From Ectocarpus siliculosus (taxonomy: Eukaryota > Sar > Phaeophyceae > Ectocarpales > Ectocarpaceae), in NCBI GenBank assembly GCA_000310025.1, contig FN649748.1:897143-961142 (forward strand): a DNA stretch of 64,000 nucleotides, given 5' to 3'. Below the pieces are notes generated by a model. The model did no database searches. It was not told where the DNA came from and saw nothing but the letters and a program-made list of their open reading frames with translations. A program made the position numbers and the translations under genes. The stretch's first letter is position 1; every line of letters starts with the position of its first letter. Of this stretch, positions 33,756-55,532 are shown piece after piece.

Positions 33756-36572
33756 TACCGTAATTGTGCGTGTGATGGCACCCATCGCACCCATCGTTGA
33801 TTTCGCACCCATCCGTGTTATGGCACCGGGGTGCGCAAAAATATCAAGAACGGCATGATTTAAAACTGTATTTCCGCACCGGTATCGGTGTTATCGCACC
33901 TGGTGCGATATGAACGAAATAAAATCTGCCCAGGACGAAAAATTGCGTGCCGCAAGGTGCCGGTACCCTCCAGGCCACGTGTCGAACGGTTCGTGACGCG
34001 GTTGGCAGGTACCAATTGGGGGGGCTTGTACATTTTCGTACTTTTCCATGGAAAGTTTCATGGACTTCCATGGACTTCCATGGAACCGTTCCATGGACTT
34101 CCATGGTCTTCGAAACCTTCCATGGAAGTTCATGAAAAAAATCGTTGAAGACCATTGATTTCCATGGAATTCCATGGAACTTCCATAGGCTTCCATGGCT
34201 CTCCATGGAAATCCATGGAATTCAATGAAAAAATTCACGACATTCCGTGAAAAGTTCCATGGATGTCCATGACATTTTTGCCATGAAACATGCCATGAAA
34301 TAATTTCACTCCTTGTCATGAAACATTTCATGGAAAAAATTCATGGGCGTTCATGAATTCATGAACGCCCGTGAACGTTTATGAAACGTTTCATGAATGC
34401 CCATGAACGTTCATGAAAAAACCTTTCATGGACGCCCATGGGCGTTCATGAAATATTTCATGATAGCCCATGGTCTGTCATGAAACATTTCATGGACGTC
34501 CATGGTCTTTTATGAAGTATTTCATGAACGAACGTCCATGGATGTTCATGAAATATTTCATGAAAAGGCCATGGACGTCCATGAAACATTTCATGAACGT
34601 TCATGAAATGTTTCATGAAAGACCATTGACGTCCATGGACCATTTCATGAACATCCATGAACGTCCATGAACGTCCATAACCATCCATAAAACATTCCAT
34701 GAACACCCATGGGAATATTTCATGGAATTCCAAATTCTGGAACACCAAATTCGTATACCGGTTGATGGGAATATAATGCAGAAGCACACAAGGAGCATGC
34801 ATACCAAGACTGAGAGAATTCGTGCAGTAGATTGTTAAGGAGTGTGGCTGCTAGCGTGAATAGGGTACATCCTATTGTTCATAGGATGTGGGATGGTCAG
34901 GAGGTATTCGTTCTTGTACCCATACCCCCCCTTAGAGTTGTCTACTTTGTGTGCCCCCTGAGATGAAGTTGGATCCCGACTTCATCTCAGATCCTTGCTG
35001 ATCGTCTCTCAGCAAAAACAAGCAACTCTCCCATCTCTACATGGCCGTGGACAAGAGTGTCAACGACGGAACCTTCATCTAACTCTAGGAGCAAGCTACC
35101 GTCTACGGCTTAACTCCTCGTAAATGGTTTAAGACAACGATGAGGTTGTTCAACATCACGTAACATTGCTTTCATTCGTCATGGGGGTGTGTTGAAATGC
35201 AGCGCATTACTTCGGTAGCTAGATTAGATCCAGCTGCATGATTGCTGTATGCCATGATACGAAGATGCGGTGTGATAAATGACGTTTTGTACAGCAGTAG
35301 AACGTAACACGGTGTCAGATGCTTGTAATTGTAGCGAAATATGGAACGTTTCATGGACTTCCGCGGAAATTTTCATGGAAGATCATGGAGCTCCAACATG
35401 GAACTTTTCATGAAACTCCTTGGACTTTCATGAAACATTTCATGTCATTTCATGGAACTCCTTGGACTTCCATGGAAATTTTCATGGAACTCCTTGGACT
35501 TCCATGAAATATTTCATGGAAGTGAAAGGAGTTTCATGAACAGATTCATGGAAGTCCATGAAGCTCCGTGGAAACCAGTAAAACGTTTCTTGGAAGTCCA
35601 ATGAAGCCCATGCACACATTTCATGGACATCAATGTCCAACACAGCCAAGGCTCATTGTCGGCATTTATCCACCAAGTTGGCGTCACTGGAATATTTCTA
35701 GAACGCCCATGAAATGTTTCATAGACTTCCATGATGAAATATTTCATGGACTTCCACGGACTTCCATGGACATGGTGTCATGGAGTTCCATGGACTTCCA
35801 TGAAACGTTTCATTTTTCCATGGACTTACATGGACATCCATGAAATGTTTCATGGAAGTCCATGGAGGTACATGGACATTCATGAAATGTTTCATGGAAC
35901 TCCATGGACTTCCATGAAACATTTCACTAAAAAATACTATAATGTAGATGATTGCAATTGGGGGGGGCATTTCATGTACACATATATCATGCCATCGTGG
36001 TTTGCACAGTAGAAATGATGTTTTTTTTTCTACGGTAATCAGTACATAGAATGCACTCACTCACCCAACCAACCAAGCACACAGTACACATCCCGCACCT
36101 TCAACTAACCGAACAAGAAGGAGTTCGTAAACGCCTACTACTTCAGTTGTACCGGTAATATGCCCCTTGAGGCAGACAAAGACAGAGGGAAGCACCATCC
36201 AACAAGGGAGGGGTTTGCGACCAACAAAGAGGCTGGAAGAAAAACCATACCGTGCCGTATACCTTCCCCAGCAGGGAACCACAGCGTCTGTTCTCTTTGG
36301 CACACGCCACCCCAAACTCGGATTCGACCTCATCACTGATCACCACTCCGGGCTGGTTGCATAGTACCACCTACGCAAGCTACATGTGCCAGGAACCGGG
36401 GGTGCGTTGGAAATCTTGAACGAAATGACATAATTGCATTTCCGCACCACCGATATCGGTGATGATATGGCACCCATCGGTGTTATGACACCGGGGTGCG
36501 ATAAAAAACCAAGATAGGAATGATTTAAGAAACGATCGCACCCCGGTGCCATCACACGCACAATTACGGTAT
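33756..36572. mobile_element. Terminal-inverted-repeat element hosting CATG element copy 2
   Basis: The ends are exact 27-bp inverted repeats: 33756-33782 starting TACCGTAATTGTGCGTGTGA, and 36546-36572. Internal blocks such as CACCGGGGTGCG, GCACCGG/GCACCACCGATATCGGTG and ATGATTTAA occur on both sides. Removing the nested CATG element leaves about 0.87 kb. The TA at each end may be a target duplication, as in Tc1/mariner elements. It has no transposase frame. Confidence 0.75.
34021..35954 (+). mobile_element. CATG-palindrome element, copy 2
   Basis: It starts GGGGCTTGTACATTTTCGTA and ends ACTATAATGTAGATGATTG like copy 1, with a different 8-bp target duplication, CAATTGGG (34013-34020 and 35955-35962). 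The palindrome arrays at 34045-34730 and 35340-35930 are collinear with copy 1: ATTCCGTGAAAAGTTCCATG and ACTCCTTGTCATGAAACATT occur at matching places, and so does the core AACACAGCCAAGGCTCATTG. The middle (about 34735-35340) is unrelated to copy 1 and holds a 12-bp-stem hairpin at 34958-34990. Length 1,934 bp against 1,929 bp for copy 1. Confidence 0.88.
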
Positions 36573-37157
36573 AGAAGTGTGGTACGGTAGCGGTCGACAT
36601 CTATCTGTGACTATTCTTGGGCACGATGGGCGTCTCTTTGATCCGTTGTTGTTGGTGTATGCGTGAAAAAGTCCCACAGGCCATGGGAAACAAGATCACA
36701 CAAGAAGAGAAAGTGATAAAACGCAGCAGATTACAGTAGTAAAGGACCTGCAGCAAACCGCTAGCCAAAACCACACTCACTCACTCGCGCACAAGGGAAA
36801 GTCACGGCAGGAGAAAACAAAATACCCCGCTTATATGATGCTAATTCCAGGCAAAATATTTATATGCAGGTTGCGCGCAAGCCGGCACTACCGAACGTTA
36901 TGACGACCAACCATGCGACTGCGTTGGCATTGATTGGCCATGTCTTGCGTCGCCCCCCGGGAGGCAAATCACCTACCTCCCGCAGGGGACCCTTGTAGTC
37001 AAATTATTTTCCGAGACGAACAGGGCGCACACAGAAAAGTGAAGACGATACAGAGGTGGAAAAAAAAAAAAATCGTGGTGTCGTAATTGCGAGCAAGGTT
37101 TAAAAATATATATTTTTCTTTAACTTTTTTTTGCTTAATTTGAGTATATTGCAGCGC
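36573..37157. other. No gene recognised
   Basis: AT-rich in the second half, with poly-A and poly-T runs near 37063 and 37120. No exon or repeat recognised. Confidence 0.35.
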
Positions 37158-37502
37158 GGGGGACACATGAGTTTGTAGTCTTTATCTTATGTATAGGTCA
37201 ATATGGCTTTGCGTGTTGTTCACTCTTCATGCCATTTTTTGCCCGCTGTACATAGGCGAGGGCTAGATGATGTGAGACAAACCGAATGCGAAATCGAGAG
37301 TGAAATCGAGAGTGAAATCGAGAGTGACATCGTGAGTGAAATCGAGAGTGAAATCCATAGTGAAATTGAGAGTGAATAGTGGGCGTGAGAGTGTGAGGGC
37401 GCGATTCAGCGAGGGTCCGGGCAAACGTGGCAATTGCAGTAGGTGAGGGTGGGCAGAGAGGAAATGAGAGCGGCAGGGTGAGAGTGAGAGCGACAGGATA
37501 GG
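37158..37502 (-). repeat. Long inverted-repeat arm, left
   Basis: Reverse complement of 42035-42373. Shared blocks include TATGTATAGGTCAATATGGC, TGTACATAGGCGAGGGCTAG, ACAAACCGAATGCGAAATCG, runs of GAGAGTGAAATC, and GGGCAAACGTGGCAATTGCA (one base different in the partner). The outer tip is GGGGGACACAT. Identity looks high apart from short-repeat differences. Confidence 0.85.
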
Positions 37503-38075
37503 ACCCCCACCGGTAATTTCGTCTGCCTGGGGGTGCGAAGTTCTTGTAGTACTCTCATAGTTCTTAGGTTCGCCGAGGGGGCTGCTGATTGTCTCGACCA
37601 ATGGACATCTCGGGCATGCTATTGACTACTGCACTTTGTCGTCGCCAACCACGACGGACGGGGGGCGTTCGCTCGCGGTCATTCTGGGCCGAATGCCTCG
37701 AAACAAGACCTTTCAAGAAGTAGAAATGCATGTTTTTTTCACGTTCGGTTCCGATCTAGCCAACTACTTTTCCTGCATACATACGTACCTCTATTCAACC
37801 CTAGTGTATGGTCTTTGAACTACTGTAGATCTGCGTTGTAAAATGAACGTGTGTACAGTAGCTCTACTAACAAGCCTTCATCACTACCTTTCTTATCCCG
37901 GCGTGGCAGACCTGATCAGTCGCAGAGGCGGACGGGGTGAGCGTCGTGAGTTGATGTTCTACTCTCCAAGGCACGTTTTCTGGTTTTCTGGTGGGTACAC
38001 GTGTGCACGTGGTGACCGTTGAGGATATGTACTGTAGGGGTACATTCGTGGTCCCGGTTTTCTAGTTTGGCGTCC

Positions 38076-38438
38076 CCTAGTTTGTTTATTGTTTTTTCTT
38101 CACTTCAAATCAGCGCTCACAGCACCTGCGTCCTATTTCTCCAACCCGTGGTCACGCAGAAGGGCGATTCCTCCTTGAGGCCCCCTACCGACCCATCCTG
38201 TGGTTCTTTGCCTTCGATTTTTAATGCGAGAAGAGTGCAGCACTCTGTCTTCTCTCTGTGTACACACGAACTGCAGATGGCGCTTTCCACCTAGGCCAGG
38301 AACGGAAGCGAGAGAACTCTCGCTTTGCAAGAAAAGCTCGGTTTCACGGGGAATCAAACCCCTCGACCCTGCCACTACTGTAGGAGGTTTTCGAGGATGC
38401 CAACTAGACGATGCATGTACACCGGGGCGACCGGGGAG
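38076..38438 (-). mobile_element. tRNA-derived SINE, copy 3
   Basis: Same order of blocks as copies 1 and 2, read on the minus strand. The B-box region has decayed (GGGTTTGATTCCCC) and the tRNA head carries an extra insertion (ATGCATGTACA). This is the most diverged of the three. Confidence 0.7.
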
Positions 38439-39303
38439 CAATGATATACATTATTTGACATTTCTATGGACAGGTCCATGGACGGTGGTCCGCGGACGCG
38501 TCTGCCCACGCCCGGGGACGCGTACTTGGACGTCCACGGGCGTCCACGGGCGAGATAAGTTATTGCAATATTGCTTCAACACCTCCGAAAACTCCTAATG
38601 GGCATGGGTGTAGTTTTGTTTGTATGCCAGAGGCGACAGAATATGTCACACCCCGTCACCCCCTGGTCCAATTTTCACCGCTCGAGTAGTTCCTTAGCAG
38701 AAAGAGTGCAACGGTTCCAACACGCATGGTGGTCCGTGTCGAATACTGTATGACAAACAACAGCGATCAATGACGTGATCCACCAATCCAAAGCAGATTG
38801 GAGGTGTCGGAATCGTGTCGTGAAGCTTTCCCAAGAGGTATCGCTTTGAACTACAGATAAAAATATGCATCCTCTTCCTTCGTGGAATAAAACACAACTG
38901 CTGCTATGTTTGGTCTAGGGGGTGCACTATCAAAGCCTTGTGCCAACCAAGCCTGTCAAACTAATAGACCTTGACTGACTGACGCTATCACGCTGCTGTT
39001 CAGAAGTGAACAAAGCTCTGGTAGATTTCAACATGTTGGAACGTTGCTTGTATCGAGTACATAGCTGTACACGCTCCATCCAACGTACAAGCTTTCAAGG
39101 ACCAATCGCTCCGCAAACGGAGAGCGTCTCTCGATGTCCCCCAACCTCGCGGCGTCGGAGCAGCCAATGCTCCTCACGCTCTACCCCTCCCCCTCGACGA
39201 AAACCTTCGGGCGTCCTAAAGATCAAGTCCTAATTTTGGTTGGAACAACGGTAAACGGGGGTAACGGGAATGTGCACTGCCATCCAGGGGTAGTCAGCGT
39301 CTC
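38439..39303. other. Downstream region of the BRO1-domain gene
   Basis: Includes a GTCCACGG/GGACGCGT-rich stretch at 38470-38550 and the presumed 3' UTR of the BRO1 gene. No other gene seen. Confidence 0.35.
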
Positions 39304-48749
<9,446 letters not shown>

Positions 48750-48899
48750 CTGAAAACATACAAGAAAACAACGGGAAGAAAGTAGCAGCACACAACAAAC
48801 GGCCGATCGAGTTACAAAAGAGAACGTCCACGAGTGCGGAAGGACAATTCTTGAGCCTCTCGCTGGACAGCTTGGGAGCCTCTTGGATACATACGTCTT

Positions 48900-49139
48900 G
48901 ATGCCGTGTGCTCCCTCCTCCCTCTTCTGCCCGTGTATCTTGCGTCCCGCATGGCCTCGGCAGGTGCCTCGGAAAAATGGGAAACACGCCTCGCAATGTA
49001 GTTGCAGTACATATAGTCCGAGGCACCGCCGGTGGGTAGGTGGGGATGGAGCAGGAGAGACATATATACCCGTTGGATCGAACGCTTCCTTTCGAAACTA
49101 CAGTGCTGGTTCCTGGTTCGAACCCGGCCTGGTGCTGTA
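48900..49139. other. Possible 5' region of the BRO1-domain gene
   Basis: The N-terminal exons and promoter of the minus-strand BRO1 gene should lie here or further upstream. I could not fix the start codon. Confidence 0.3.
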
Positions 49140-49640
49140 CAATTTTTTTGCACAGCTCAAAACCTAGGACATAGCCCTATCCCTAACCCCAACACAAACA
49201 ACCCGACCCAAAGCTACACACTGGTAAGCGCTAGGTCTGTACGTGCAGTAAGCCTAGGCCGCGGGAAGACCCGGCGCCAGGGGGGGGGGAAGCTAGGTGT
49301 GCACGGCTAGCGCTAGGTTGCTGAACGGTGAAAATCTAGGTTGATGTACAGGCCTAAGGCGGGATATAGGTGAAACGCTAGGTTGCCCTACGTGTACGTG
49401 AAGGCCGCGGTGCAAAGAGGAGGTAAGGGCTAGGTTGTACTTGTACACGGTAAGCGCGAGGTTGCTGTGCACGAGCTGCAACCTACCCAAGGAATGTTCC
49501 GAGAAATGGTATTCCGACCGTCAACCATATTCCGTTCGACCAAGTCGTGAGAACTACCGGCGCTATGATAGTAATAGCCGACGAATGGAAATGTATCATT
49601 GGTTTGCAGCAAAGAGCGCGTGTGTTGCCTCAAACTCTAG
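49140..49640 (-). repeat. Repeat with CTAGGTTG minisatellite
   Basis: Inverted relative of 10440-10880. An array of GCTAGGTTG units (49300-49470) is followed by CCCAAGGAATGTTCCGAGAA and ATGGTATTCCGACC. The array spacing is irregular. Confidence 0.6.
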
Positions 49641-50264
49641 GACCTCCATGATCTAGTGAAAGCAGAGCAGAGTACCCGACTGGAGAGGGAATACGCCACG
49701 TTGCGCCATTGACTTGTACTCGCGACTTGGTTTCGCGGAGATTTGGAAGCATTCCCGAGGCGGAATTCGGCTGCACACACGCCGGTTATTGTACTCATAG
49801 AGAGGGTAAACATTATTCCTCTTCCCGGTCTTTGGAAGTATGCTACCGCGCATGTCGTTTGGAACCGTGTACAGTCTAGAGCAGCAGGCTCCTCTTGCGA
49901 AAGGTTTTACTTTTACTCAATGCCACCGCCGCCGCAAACGCCCTCAACGGGTCGTCCCGACTTGCACAATACCTTTTGGGCTGTTGCGCATCCCTGGAAC
50001 GGGCGAGTCGTGACACCGTCTGTACCAGCCCAAGGAACGTTCTGTCGATTCCATTGAATTGACATTGAAGACCTCGATGCGACAGCAGTTGTGCACAGAT
50101 GCTCCGCTTTTCGTTTGCGAAGAACAGCAGTGTTATTGCACTATAGATCGCAGGCTGCTACCCCACGGCACTGGCAAAGAGATAAACTGGGTCTATATCG
50201 GCTGCACTACGTATGCAGTCATGCTAAGCATCCAACGTGTACGGACGGGCAGACCGTGGGCACT
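49641..50264. other. No gene recognised
   Basis: Short frames on both strands without a domain. It lies between a repeat and the small minus-strand ORF described next. Confidence 0.3.
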
Positions 50265-50438
50265 TCAACCGCAAGGTAACGCTGACCTGATTGCCTTGGA
50301 AGTTTCTTCCGCCCCGAGGTTATCGGCGAAGCACTTCGTGAAGGCTATCACCTTTGTCGCCGGGAGAGGAAAGCGGTACACATGCGTGGCCACCTTGAGC
50401 AGCGCGGGAGATAGCTCCGAGTCCGCTAGCGAAGCCAT
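50265..50438 (-). CDS. Hypothetical small protein or exon
   Basis: A 57-codon minus frame from the ATG at 50438, with ordinary composition (MASLADSELSPALLKVATHV). A GTCAGC donor at the 3' side could splice it on. It would be divergent from the GST-N gene starting at 50772, about 330 bases away. No family recognised; a plus-strand frame covers the same bases. Confidence 0.25.
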   Translation of the reverse strand: MASLADSELSPALLKVATHVYRFPLPATKVIAFTKCFADNLGAEETSKAIRSALPCG

Positions 50439-50771
50439 GGTTCGTTGGTTCGCAGCAACGCGACACCACTGAGTAGTGCTGGTACTTGTACGGGATGGTT
50501 GGTCATATGGGGCACACACAGATGCAGCAAGATGCTTTGACCCCCCCTGTCTGGGAAAGGTTTTCATAATAGATCGTTGGGCATGTTTTTTTCGGGAGCT
50601 GGTGTCATGGAAGGAGGACAAATTACGCCGCGTTTTCGGTCGCATCTACAACTGTGCATAACTCTGACTCACGCTTTGGCATTCCTCTCTCGCTGTTGTA
50701 GTCGTTCGTACGACCGTGAGCGCTGTGCTTTCGCACGGGAAGGCCACGGACGCTCGTGCACACACGCAGCC

Positions 50772-53700
50772 ATGCACTCCGCGGTATCCGCCATCGCTAC
50801 CATGCTGTTGGTGGGCCGAACGGCGGCTTTTCTGACGTCATCCTCAGCTGCGATTGCTGTGTCGCAACGGTCAACGAACAAGCTCAGCATGGCAGCCACC
50901 AAGCCGGACCAGCTCCCTGCAGACGCGAAGCGCTACTACGTCCGACCAGACAGATTCTTAGACGTGCTGACTTCAGCACCGCAGCTGTTGTTCAGGCTAG
51001 GAAGCGGGGCGTTGGTGGATGGGTACACAGGTGAGGGATCTACAGCAGTAGTCTACGCATTTCCGCACGGCAGGCACGTTGACACAACACTCGTCGTATC
51101 AATGAAAGCACGTGTGCTTGCCTACATTGACTTCTAGGTAGGTTGGGAGCGTTGGGTCTACCTTTGATAGGAATGCGTTGAAATACTGTAGGATCCGCCC
51201 AAGTCTACATAGTATGCTAGTAGCCCAGTGAGGTGTGGAAGGACAAGTTGGCTCGTTTTATGCATCCAAAGTATTGCGAAAGATCTCTCGTCGTTGCTCA
51301 GGCACGTGAGTGCTCAACTCCCCGCTGTCGCGGAGCCCTTCAGAGATGTTTTTCTTCTAAAACTTCAAGCATCTTGGTTTGCAATGCTGTGTGTAAGGGA
51401 CAAGGTGTGATGGTAGTGTGAGGTGCTACACAGCGTACACGAGATGGACAACATTGTCCTATGCATAGCCCCCTCCGTTTTTCTGATCTTCTCACGATGC
51501 CGAGAACGACGATTGTCAACAACACTCGACAGTTAAGGTGTCGAGGGAGGAGGAAGGAGACGAGGGAGAATATGCGGTCGTCCGAGCCCTAGGATTCAAG
51601 GTGCGATGGATTCGGTTTTGCTGCTGTCTTTCTCTGGTGGTGCTGTGCCCCCCTTTGAAGACCGTAGTTGTGCGAATGTGCTGTCATCTCTTCCCTTCTG
51701 GACGTGAGCGCACACCTACCGGTGTGTGTTGAACGCACCAGCTGGGGTCACACGCAAATACCTGTTGGTGGTTCTGTACAAGCACTGAAGAAATGCTCAG
51801 TTGGTGGCGTCCTGGACCTTCGAATGGGATGCTATGACTCTACCCTTTCAAGTTCTTGTTGCGCCCTTAATGTTTAGGCTCGTGCGGAATCGTCCAGAGT
51901 GGGAATGCATCCATTCTTCGGGAGAGCCAATGGTAATGGTGTGTCCCGTATCTCGGCCCAGATTAGTTTGCCTGCACTGCCGCACAGTCAGCGGTTATTG
52001 CGTGCGTGTTGTTGGTCGTGGTTGCCTGTGTTTGTTTAGCTAGGATGAAGCGAGGGATAGCGAACTAACGAATGGACAACGGAGCTTGGGAACCGGAGCA
52101 GAAACTGCAGCCAAGTACATCCGTGTCCGGCTTCACCGGCTATTGTATCGGTCGACCAGTCAAAGACCCCGAAAGCAACTGGTGAAACCGCTGTTTTTCT
52201 TGGGAGTAACACTTCCCATCCCGTTGCCAGTGGGGGTGTTCCCTAGGGGTGCTTACCTCTACACCCACGACAAAGGATACGACCCAGGAAAAAAAAGTAA
52301 TAGCTACTGCTGTACATTTTCTCGGAAATCTGTTTTTTGACCAGGTATTGTAGTGGGTCGTGCTGACTTCATTCTACTGCTGTCTCGCTCGTGTATTGTT
52401 GGGGACGGACGCTCGCCGCTTAGGTGACGGAGAGGGGGAACACTTGGGACAGACAGCAGCCGCGAAAACCCATCGAGATCTACGAGTTCGAGGGCTGCCC
52501 ATTCTGCCGAAAAGTGCGGGAGGCAATCAACATCGTGGATATCGACGTCGTCTTTTATCCTTGCCCCCAGGGTGAGCACGAAGTTAATGAATTCCTTTCG
52601 GGACCGAGGGCTTTTCAAGGTTCCCGGTCTGATCAGGGGTAAGCTGTGTCCCTGATATGTATAGACGATTTCCTGTCCTCCGACAACCGTGCGCTCATGA
52701 CACATCCCCAACCAACCGTATCCACTAGAATGATGTTGCAAGCTTCTTGTGCTATTGTGGACACGACGATGTCCTCTTTGGCGCATAGCCGTGTGTTGAT
52801 TTTTTTGGCTAGCCGTGGTTTCACCGTGAACACTCTTGGAACTTGGAGTGGTTAATAGGCACCAGCAAGGTGATAGATGTTGTATGTGCCAGCAACAGAA
52901 CATTGGTCTCCGCTGTGGGGTAACGGCTGACGATACGACATGTTTCACAGCACATCCGGGACACTCGAAAATCGTGTTGGTTTGACGTGAGTGATACGCA
53001 CCTTCGCATGGGAAGGACTTGTATTTACTCTTGCTGCCCGCCGTATGCTGTTGTTGTGATTTCATACATTTCGCAAGACAATCTCAAGTTGTTTCCGGCG
53101 ACGGGTGTTTTCCGTTTTTTGGACGTAGTAACACGTATGCATAATTCGAGTCTGCGTTAATTTCTTTCTTGAGTTTCAAATTGCTTCACGTCACTATGAT
53201 TGTTCCTATGCATGTTCCCATACACAAATTCCCCGCTCCCCCGAACCAGGAGGGCCGACGTTCCGCCCGAAGGCGAAAGAAATGGGCACCACCGCCTTCC
53301 CCTACATGGTGGACCCCAACACGAAGACTTCCATGCCGGAGAGTGACGAAATAGTCAAGTATCTTTTCGAGACGTACGGCGAAGGAGCAAAGGTGGACAC
53401 TTTTTTTTCGCGCGTTTCTATCCGACTAGGCTGCGTTTTGTTTTCGTCCCACCACCTGCCCTTTCGGTGATGCTAAAATGCCCGCGAGGGTCCACCTGTT
53501 CTTTGTGTTGCTTTGCCAAGGTTACCGTGTTTCTGGGTCGCGTCGAGCGTGTACGGAATCACCGTTGCTCCAACATTAGACGTTCGTTGAACTGATGGAC
53601 GCACGCTCGGTATTGTGCTGCTTAGACCGTTTGGCGGCGACCTCGTGTTTTTTCTGCTCAATGATGCTCATATCGGAAATTCCTAGTAACCACCGTGGAG

Positions 53701-55331
53701 TTCGTGTGCGATTTTCTCATCTCCAACCCATTGACACCCCCGTCTCTCGTTTTTGAAATAGGTGCCTTTCCAACTGTCCCTTGGGTTTGGCACGACGTTA
53801 TCGGCCGGTCTTGGGATGCTCCCCCGGGGCCTGAAGGGTTCCAAGTACACCCCGGTGAGCTGATGCTTTGTTGACGCAGCAAATTGTTTCCGTGTGCGGG
53901 CACCCTTACTTTGTCGTTTTTTCTATCTACAGCGTAGTCTCTCGGAGGCTCGAATGACCTATTTGCTTTTGAAACTGTGACAAGTCTTGGGTAACTATAC
54001 TCAAATTTCACTGGTTGGTTCTAGAAGGGACAAATTTACCTTGCACGTTGCAACCGTGATTGTCGGGCTGGCTATCCGTCGCCACCCCCCCCCCCCACCC
54101 CGATTATGAGGCGCCTCCCTCCGACTTGTGATAGACCGCGAAGGGTTCACAACGCACGTGTCCCTTTTCTGCAAGAGCTGCATACCGCCGCAGGAAGACA
54201 ACTATAGAAAAATAACGTTGCTCGCTCCGTCAGAAGTAGTGTGAAGCTACCCTATGCCTTCACATACAGGCCAAACCATCCTGATGTATCCCTTCTTCTT
54301 GCCTTGCCCCGCACGCCCTGGATGCAGGCCAAGATGCCAAAGAAGCCTCTGGAACTGTGGGGATACGAGGCGTCACCTTTCACCAAGGTATCGCATTTGT
54401 TTTGTTCACACGGAATCCGCACATGCGTCTCCGTTGTTCGGCTCCTTTCTTGCGGTCCCTCACTGCCTGGTTACCGTTGCCACACATGTTGGTGAATGTC
54501 TTCTCACGGATTTTCCGCTTCCACAATGTGTCGGATTTTTAGTGGATGCTTACGATCTGCTTTTGCGCAGCGCTGAGCTTGTTTTTCGGGTGGGAAGGCG
54601 ACCCTCGATACGCAACTGTCGCTACGGTCACTTCCCTTGGACAGGATCACTCTCAGAACGTACTTTTTTTTCGTCTCGGAAAGGTAGGTATTTAGTCTCG
54701 CCACTGCCTCCTCCTGCTCGCGAAATGTCTTTATAGGTCGTTCGCGAGAAGCTGAGCGAGTTGGAGATCCCGCACAAGTTTGTCTCTTCTGCGAGAGGGA
54801 GCCCGAAGGTACGTGCTGGGGTGTCAGTCGATCGCCTACAATAGGTCTTAAATGTTAGACGTGCTTTCGCAACGTGGACAACAGGGTATGGTTGTTCTGT
54901 TGGTAGGCTCAGGCGTCGGCTCGCGCTCAGGGGCCGGCTCGGGGGGGTAAGCCACTTAAGATACAATGCAAACGCAAGAGTCGAGAGGTTTGACTGTAGT
55001 TGCGAACTACTTGTACTCTTGGCCCCGTGCGCATTACGTGTTTCAGATAGACGCGTCCGAGGAGTCTTATCCGTGTCCCGACGTTTGCGTTATCCATCGA
55101 CTTCGAACGACGGTATTCCCAACCGCGTCTTGACTTCTCAATGAGTGCTCGCCGAGAGCATGGTCTGAAAGTGAAGACCAAAAATATAAGAAAGTGAAGA
55201 CCAAAGTGTATTTGATGGCCCCCCGGCTCACGACGTTTTCAACGTTTCTCTGGGTATGCGCGCCCAAAGCATAATAAGTGTCTAACAACACGCGCTGCAT
55301 GACTGTCTGGCAGCTCTGATCCGATGCTCTT

Positions 55332-55389
<58 letters not shown>

Positions 55390-55532
55390 TCTTGTACCCA
55401 CTGCAGCGCCAAAAGTTGTACGAGATGGCGGGTGCCGGACAGACGCCATATTTGATAGACCCCAACACCGGCGCTAAGGGATACGAATCCTCCGAGATCA
55501 ATGACTACCTGGATAAGACCTACGCGCTTTAG
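50772..55532 (+). CDS. Plastid-targeted protein with two GST-N/glutaredoxin-like domains
   Basis: Exons: 50772-51030, 52102-52181, 52424-52571, 53250-53392, 53762-53854, 54328-54387, 54737-54808 and 55407-55532, giving 326 residues with all phases matching. Exon 2 is the least certain; an alternative acceptor at 52111 also keeps phase. Residues 1-20 form a signal peptide ending TAAF, a plastid-import motif. RPDRFLDVLTSAPQLLFRLG and then domain 1 follow, with IYEFEGCPFCRKVREAI (Cys138-x2-Cys141) and FPYMVDPNTKTSMPESDEIV, the usual cis-Pro and ES motif. A hydrophobic linker leads to domain 2, where the matching site reads YEASPFTK (residues 254-261) with no cysteine. The C-terminus is YLIDPNTGAKGYESSEINDY. 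The same order occurs in a plant plastid thioredoxin-fold family (Arabidopsis At5g03880, from memory). A glutathione- or redox-linked role is inferred. Confidence 0.88.
55338..55392 (+). repeat. (CT)n microsatellite at a splice acceptor
   Basis: About 24 CT units end 14 bases before the CTGCAG acceptor of the last GST-N exon, in the position of the polypyrimidine tract. Confidence 0.9.
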
